DNA of 64,000 bases, taken from Hyalella azteca. Lineage: Eukaryota > Arthropoda > Malacostraca > Amphipoda > Hyalellidae. Location: the NCBI RefSeq assembly GCF_000764305.2, contig NW_025932610.1, forward strand, positions 84,208 through 148,207. Direction: 5' to 3'. Shown here piece after piece: positions 58,676 to 64,000 of the stretch (within the stretch, counting starts at the first letter, position 1; every line of letters starts with the position of its first letter). The position numbers and the translations under genes are program-made. The notes under the pieces were generated by a model. That model saw only the letters and a list, made by a program, of their open reading frames with translations, searched no databases and had not been told where the DNA came from.

Positions 58676-59138
58676 CTGTCATCGTTAATTTTACGAACGT
58701 TAATCGTAAGTATGTCGATCATTACTCTAGTTTTACTGAAACTTCGCTTCCAAGCTTACCTTGCACAATTGCATCATACGCCTTCATTTATTTAATGCGC
58801 TTATATAAATTGATTTACAAAAATTTATCATATAAGTAAATCATATTATAGAAAAGGGAAACATGCCTTAAATAAATTTTTTTATATTGATGGTTCTTAA
58901 CCAAAATTACTCAGACAGCTGCGCGATGTTGCCGGATTGTGCCTGAAGACGATGGAGGCCCATATGCCCTTTGCTGCCATACGGCCTGTGACACCGCAAG
59001 GAACGGCTGGATATTGTGTACTCAATCATTATTTTGATATTTTAAAGTAGCACGAATACCGTTCTTAATTGAAAGATCTCAAAATTATCCCCGGGAAGTT
59101 TAACTTATATAAATTTTGGTGTGCGGAATTCTTGTTAG

Positions 59139-59282
59139 TTTTTAGCGCATTTTCTCATATATGGAAAAAAGGCGTTATTGTGCTTGTCATGTCCGTCCGC
59201 CCGTCCGTGACTTCACGTTTTCGTCGCCGTGAAAATGCGCTCTCTGTCACTCACTGCAGTGAGTACTGAGTTATATTTTTTT
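59139..59282 (+). mobile_element. Family A dispersed element, copy 8
   Basis: It has TTTTTAGCGCATTTTCTCAT, a short GTCCGTCCGCCCGTCC core, GTGACTTCACGTTTTCGTCG, AAAATGCGCTCTCTGTCACT and the palindrome ACTCACTGCAGTGAGT, then ACTGAGTTATA and T's. Confidence 0.97.
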
Positions 59283-59665
59283 CAGGTGTTTTAGGCACGA
59301 ACCATATGTGTAATGTGTCAGTAATAAGTTTCATGTATAATGCGGAGAGACCTCCGAAGTCTGAACTTTAGACTTCAACTCATACAGACATTGCTATTCT
59401 TTCTCGTTGTTAAATTAAGGCTTTATCTGTGGCAGCCTTCATTTTGCTGTCTGGGTTAGACTGCAAGTAGTATGACAAACTATGGGTGGGTTATTAATTG
59501 TGGGGTAGGTTGAAGTCTTACGTTGGCCCAGTGAATGCTGTTCATATTATTTAGTTACAAGTAACTTTCAGTTGTGATTCATTCTAGAAAACTTAAACAC
59601 GTGCGCGAAAACATTAACAATTCTTGCCAATCACGGCGGGTACAGTTTGGTAAAAATTTTCTTTT

Positions 59666-59764
59666 TCAACAGTGATAACACTGTTGAGTATTCACACAAT
59701 CGGTTGTGGTATTCACCACAACTGATTGTTATTTTTAATCGTGTCACTGCCGATAGTGACGCGA
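59666..59764. other. Cluster of three consecutive hairpins
   Basis: TCAACAGTG pairs with CACTGTTGA (59666-59687). ACAATCGGTTGTGGT pairs with ACCACAACTGATTGT with one mismatch (59696-59729). TCGTGTCACT pairs with AGTGACGCGA with one mismatch (59739-59764). Loops are 4-6 bases. The function is unknown. The same cluster recurs at +2036. Confidence 0.85.
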
Positions 59765-60935
59765 CTTACTTCTCGATGGTAATATAGAAGAATACATACT
59801 AAAGACAATGATGTCATTTGTGCAGCAGCGACCGGTTATACTCCGAAAATACTGCTTTTCAATTTGTACATTTTCACCACACAAGCGTTTAAGATTTCGA
59901 TATTAAAGAACGAACTATTCATGTAAATTTATTGAAAATTTTGTATTGCTCATATTTCTTGTTAACAAATCATGACTATCGGCAGCATCTGGCGTTGAAA
60001 GTTTACTCACACATTAAAAATACATCTTTTATGAGTCAAAATTTTCTACAACAGCTATCAATCGACCGGCTACGAGAGGGCAAAGGGGAATTTTCACTGA
60101 CGGTTTGGTGGAATATTTCCACCATTGATTTTCATCAGATGAGCTTGAAATATTTAAAAGTCTAAAAAATATTCGAATGCTGCTTGAAAAGCCTGTCAAT
60201 ATAAGATACGCAGGCCCATAAGCAAGATCGAAGGCTAGGCTGGAGTGGCTATGTTTGCATGCCACATTTCTCAGAATTTGAAAAAATGATGGTGTATATA
60301 TTGTTTTCCATGCCATCTTTTTCACTCTACCTTCTGAAAAAATTACACTTAGCATAAAATTTTCGATTTGTGGATTTTTTGCTGAATTTTCTATTTGCGT
60401 TCTAATTTATTTCGATGACAAACAAGTTAAAAGAGCTGGTACAATTTTAACACATCACGTTTTTTTCAGAGAGAAAACTTAAGTTAAGAAAATGGGTGGA
60501 GCAAACTTCGATGCGAAGATAACGGGCGACTAAATGTCCGAACAGAAATGTTACTCTGAGAGTTGATTTGAAATTGCGATTGCAGGGGTTTTTCCCACTC
60601 CATAACACGTACTTCATTATATTTAATTGAGAATCTTTATATTTTTACCGATTTTCCTGCATAAACTTATAGAACAAATGTAAAATAATTTCGTGAAATC
60701 GTTTCAAAATATGTAAATCTAAAACCATTAATAACTTTGAGAAACAGTTTTATTTCTAATTTCCTGCCCTAGAATTTGTAAAAATAAACTTACTTTACTT
60801 TACCTATGCTCTATGCACGGCATTGCATGGGCTATGTATAATAGAGTAAACACTATACATTCTGGAAATACCGTGAAAGATCATTTAGGCTATCTAAAAA
60901 ATTATTTAAAACATTCTGTGAAATTTTTACAAGTA

Positions 60936-61009
60936 TCGTTAAATCTCCCATTGAGATTTAACGAGATTAAAAAAATAAAAAAGTAAAGCAGGGATACCTG
61001 CTTTACTTT
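60936..61009. other. Two perfect hairpins
   Basis: TCGTTAAATCTC pairs with GAGATTTAACGA around loop CCATT (60936-60964). AAAGTAAAGCAGG pairs with CCTGCTTTACTTT around loop GATA (60980-61009). Both are perfect and 15 bases apart. The function is unknown. The same pair recurs at +2036. Confidence 0.9.
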
Positions 61010-61556
61010 GGCCTTCTCTGAAATTCTGTTGTCATTGCTACGTCAATTCGAGACGCTCCTCAGGGGCCGGTGTTTCTAAGATTCTTTGATGTCGGCGGTA
61101 TAGTAGCCATTCCTGGTGCCATCGACTTCATGAAACGAGTGAACAGCGCAAGGAATTTATTTTATATACACACAAACAATGTCATACGGTTTGGCATATA
61201 CCTGCGAAGTGATAATCACAAGATGCTCATTTATACATCCGCATGCTAATTACAATGAGGATTGTAATGTTGATGCGCTAAAAATGCTATACGCTGTACA
61301 ATGTACACTATAGAGCGTAAGTAAAATTGAGTTGAAATGTACAGCTCATCTATCTCTCCACCCTTCACTCAACGTTTAATTCGTAGCTCATTAAGGAGCC
61401 AACATAAATCTTTTCACGTAATTTTGATTTTTTTAATGTAAGTCTTAACCCTGCTTAGCGCCACTACAAAGATTTAGACCAAGACAAACGATGTCCCGCG
61501 CGGAGGCCGCTGCCGCTGCGTTGCAGCGATAAACCAAAGCTGCTCATCAAAACATT

Positions 61557-61660
61557 AAAAAAAATCTCAGTACTCAGTGCAGTGAGTGACAGAGAGCGCA
61601 TTTTCTCGTCGACGAAAACTTGAGGTCACGGACGGACGGACAGACAGACGGACAGACGTA
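61557..61660 (-). mobile_element. Family A dispersed element, copy 9, cut by the gap
   Basis: AAAATCTCAGTACTCAGTGC, AGTGAGTGACAGAGAGCGCA, TTTTCTCGTCGACGAAAACT and a GGACGGACGGACAGAC core, ending at the N at 61661. The distal arm is missing. Probably the same locus as copy 10. Confidence 0.95.
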
Positions 61661-61661
61661 N
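61661..61661. other. Single-N gap between overlapping contigs
   Basis: The N sits precisely between the two copies of the 2035-bp segment. Confidence 0.95.
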
Positions 61662-63696
61662 GCCAATCACGGCGGGTACAGTTTGGTAAAAATTTTCTTT
61701 TTCAACAGTGATAACACTGTTGAGTATTCACACAATCGGTTGTGGTATTCACCACAACTGATTGTTATTTTTAATCGTGTCACTGCCGATAGTGACGCGA
61801 CTTACTTCTCGATGGTAATATAGAAGAATACATACTAAAGACAATGATGTCATTTGTGCAGCAGCGACCGGTTATACTCCGAAAATACTGCTTTTCAATT
61901 TGTACATTTTCACCACACAAGCGTTTAAGATTTCGATATTAAAGAACGAACTATTCATGTAAATTTATTGAAAATTTTGTATTGCTCATATTTCTTGTTA
62001 ACAAATCATGACTATCGGCAGCATCTGGCGTTGAAAGTTTACTCACACATTAAAAATACATCTTTTATGAGTCAAAATTTTCTACAACAGCTATCAATCG
62101 ACCGGCTACGAGAGGGCAAAGGGGAATTTTCACTGACGGTTTGGTGGAATATTTCCACCATTGATTTTCATCAGATGAGCTTGAAATATTTAAAAGTCTA
62201 AAAAATATTCGAATGCTGCTTGAAAAGCCTGTCAATATAAGATACGCAGGCCCATAAGCAAGATCGAAGGCTAGGCTGGAGTGGCTATGTTTGCATGCCA
62301 CATTTCTCAGAATTTGAAAAAATGATGGTGTATATATTGTTTTCCATGCCATCTTTTTCACTCTACCTTCTGAAAAAATTACACTTAGCATAAAATTTTC
62401 GATTTGTGGATTTTTTGCTGAATTTTCTATTTGCGTTCTAATTTATTTCGATGACAAACAAGTTAAAAGAGCTGGTACAATTTTAACACATCACGTTTTT
62501 TTCAGAGAGAAAACTTAAGTTAAGAAAATGGGTGGAGCAAACTTCGATGCGAAGATAACGGGCGACTAAATGTCCGAACAGAAATGTTACTCTGAGAGTT
62601 GATTTGAAATTGCGATTGCAGGGGTTTTTCCCACTCCATAACACGTACTTCATTATATTTAATTGAGAATCTTTATATTTTTACCGATTTTCCTGCATAA
62701 ACTTATAGAACAAATGTAAAATAATTTCGTGAAATCGTTTCAAAATATGTAAATCTAAAACCATTAATAACTTTGAGAAACAGTTTTATTTCTAATTTCC
62801 TGCCCTAGAATTTGTAAAAATAAACTTACTTTACTTTACCTATGCTCTATGCACGGCATTGCATGGGCTATGTATAATAGAGTAAACACTATACATTCTG
62901 GAAATACCGTGAAAGATCATTTAGGCTATCTAAAAAATTATTTAAAACATTCTGTGAAATTTTTACAAGTATCGTTAAATCTCCCATTGAGATTTAACGA
63001 GATTAAAAAAATAAAAAAGTAAAGCAGGGATACCTGCTTTACTTTGGCCTTCTCTGAAATTCTGTTGTCATTGCTACGTCAATTCGAGACGCTCCTCAGG
63101 GGCCGGTGTTTCTAAGATTCTTTGATGTCGGCGGTATAGTAGCCATTCCTGGTGCCATCGACTTCATGAAACGAGTGAACAGCGCAAGGAATTTATTTTA
63201 TATACACACAAACAATGTCATACGGTTTGGCATATACCTGCGAAGTGATAATCACAAGATGCTCATTTATACATCCGCATGCTAATTACAATGAGGATTG
63301 TAATGTTGATGCGCTAAAAATGCTATACGCTGTACAATGTACACTATAGAGCGTAAGTAAAATTGAGTTGAAATGTACAGCTCATCTATCTCTCCACCCT
63401 TCACTCAACGTTTAATTCGTAGCTCATTAAGGAGCCGACATAAATCTTTTCACGTAATTTTGATTTTTTTAATGTAAGTCTTAACCCTGCTTAGCGCCAC
63501 TACAAAGATTTAGACCAAGACAAACGATGTCCCGCGCGGAGGCCGCTGCCGCTGCGTTGCAGCGATAAACCAAAGCTGCTCATCAAAACATTAAAAAAAA
63601 ACTCAGTACTCAGTGCAGTGAGTGACAGAGAGCGCATTTTCTCGTCGACGAAAACTTGAGGTCACGGACGGACGGACAGACAGACGGACAGACGTA
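61662..63696. repeat. 2035-bp duplicated segment, second copy
   Basis: Same content as 59626-61660, including the hairpin clusters (near 61702-61800 and 62972-63045). Unlike the first copy, it continues into further sequence (CTGACAGACGGACTGTCG). Confidence 0.99.
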
Positions 63697-63705
63697 CTGA
63701 CAGAC
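63593..63705 (-). mobile_element. Family A dispersed element, copy 10, lacking the distal half
   Basis: It has the same proximal half as copy 9. After the GACG/GACA core it passes into GACTGTCGTGAAGTTTC with no CATGGCGAGCAC or GAGAAAATGCGC block, so this copy is truncated or recombined in the microsatellite. Confidence 0.95.
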
Positions 63706-63710
63706 GGACT

Positions 63711-64000
63711 GTCGTGAAGTTTCTAGGGTAGTCTTCATATGTACATAGTATTCCGTACCGTAGTGGATGCCAGTAAGTTACTTTGATCGAAAAGTATTGA
63801 CTATCAGCAGAACTTGCTCGACTCTTGCAATGTTCACAGCTATTCTCATTCTCTGTAAGTATCCAGTTATTTACCGCTTTACGAGTGACATTTCATATAT
63901 GAATAAATCCAGTTATTTCGTTCTTTGTATTTTCTATAGAAGTGTTATCTTGTTTCAGAATATTGCGTTCTTGTGGATTAAAGCTCTTAATGAGTCGCTT
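63711..64000. other. Intergenic DNA to window end, nothing recognised
   Basis: About 290 bases with no repeat or coding signal. Confidence 0.5.

Larger units (their letters stand above)
59626..61660. repeat. 2035-bp duplicated segment, first copy
   Basis: This segment is repeated at 61662-63696, offset 2036. By eye only two bases differ (61401 A versus 63437 G; 61565 T versus 63601 A). It ends exactly at the single N at 61661. The content is non-coding apart from frames of 77 and 108 codons with no domain, which appear in both copies. Confidence 0.99.

Noticed and set aside
59932..62391. Two pairs of identical frames (77 and 108 codons) suggesting a duplicated gene
   Set aside because: They are identical only because the same segment is present twice around a single-N gap. 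Neither frame has a recognisable domain.

Overview
This 64-kb window looks like nuclear DNA from an animal, most likely an arthropod and perhaps an insect. It is strongly A/T-rich. It has no operons, no dense coding and no intact long gene. It carries decayed Tc1-family transposases, pieces of PHD-finger/reverse-transcriptase non-LTR retrotransposons, MITE-like elements and an unusual number of minisatellites. The species cannot be named from the sequence. I find no intact host protein-coding gene and no convincing tRNA or rRNA. Nearly every longer open frame is a repeat translated by chance, a transposon remnant or noise.

Layout. 1-380 is a 168-bp satellite. 3.4-4.45 kb holds a diverged dimer and a long foldback inverted repeat. 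6.2-7.0 kb has GC-richer degenerate duplications. 9.4-9.9 kb is a 38-bp minisatellite built of two 19-bp halves. 11.7-12.25 kb has 24-bp and 28-bp arrays. 24.6-26.2 kb is a broken non-LTR retrotransposon (PHD finger, then the reverse-transcriptase N-terminus) interrupted by a 25-bp array and a 244-base N gap, then a 35-bp array. 28.9-29.2 kb is a 12-bp array. 29.9-30.7 kb has two copies of a GGCC-ATACTTT-ended MITE (a third lies at 43.8 kb). 31.67-32.94 kb is a 1.27-kb transposon with 20-bp perfect terminal inverted repeats; its deletion derivative is at 45.1 kb. 34.2 kb is an 18-bp array. 35.3-35.9 kb is a scrambled Tc1 remnant. 37.7-38.65 kb is a 45-bp array that stays open for 350 codons. 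41.0-42.1 kb is a Tc1 pseudogene. 48.9, 51.6, 53.5 and 56.2 kb are further arrays. 49.4-49.96 kb is a candidate solo LTR. 54.4-54.6 kb is another MITE.

The most pervasive element is a 140-185-bp dispersed repeat (family A here), seen ten times in both orientations. It has 13-bp internal inverted repeats, a (GTCY)n microsatellite core, a SalI-type palindrome and a 16-bp PstI-containing palindrome near one end. This organisation resembles the dipteran mini-me elements and non-autonomous Helentron-like elements, but the assignment is inference.

Two assembly problems matter to any reader. At 42367-42404 there is an exact head-to-head pair of 19-bp Tn5 mosaic ends, the Nextera mate-pair junction adapter, so the DNA on either side should not be taken as contiguous. 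At 59626-63696 a 2035-base segment occurs twice, separated by a single N. The repeat boundaries coincide exactly with that N, which is what two overlapping contig ends joined without merging would produce.
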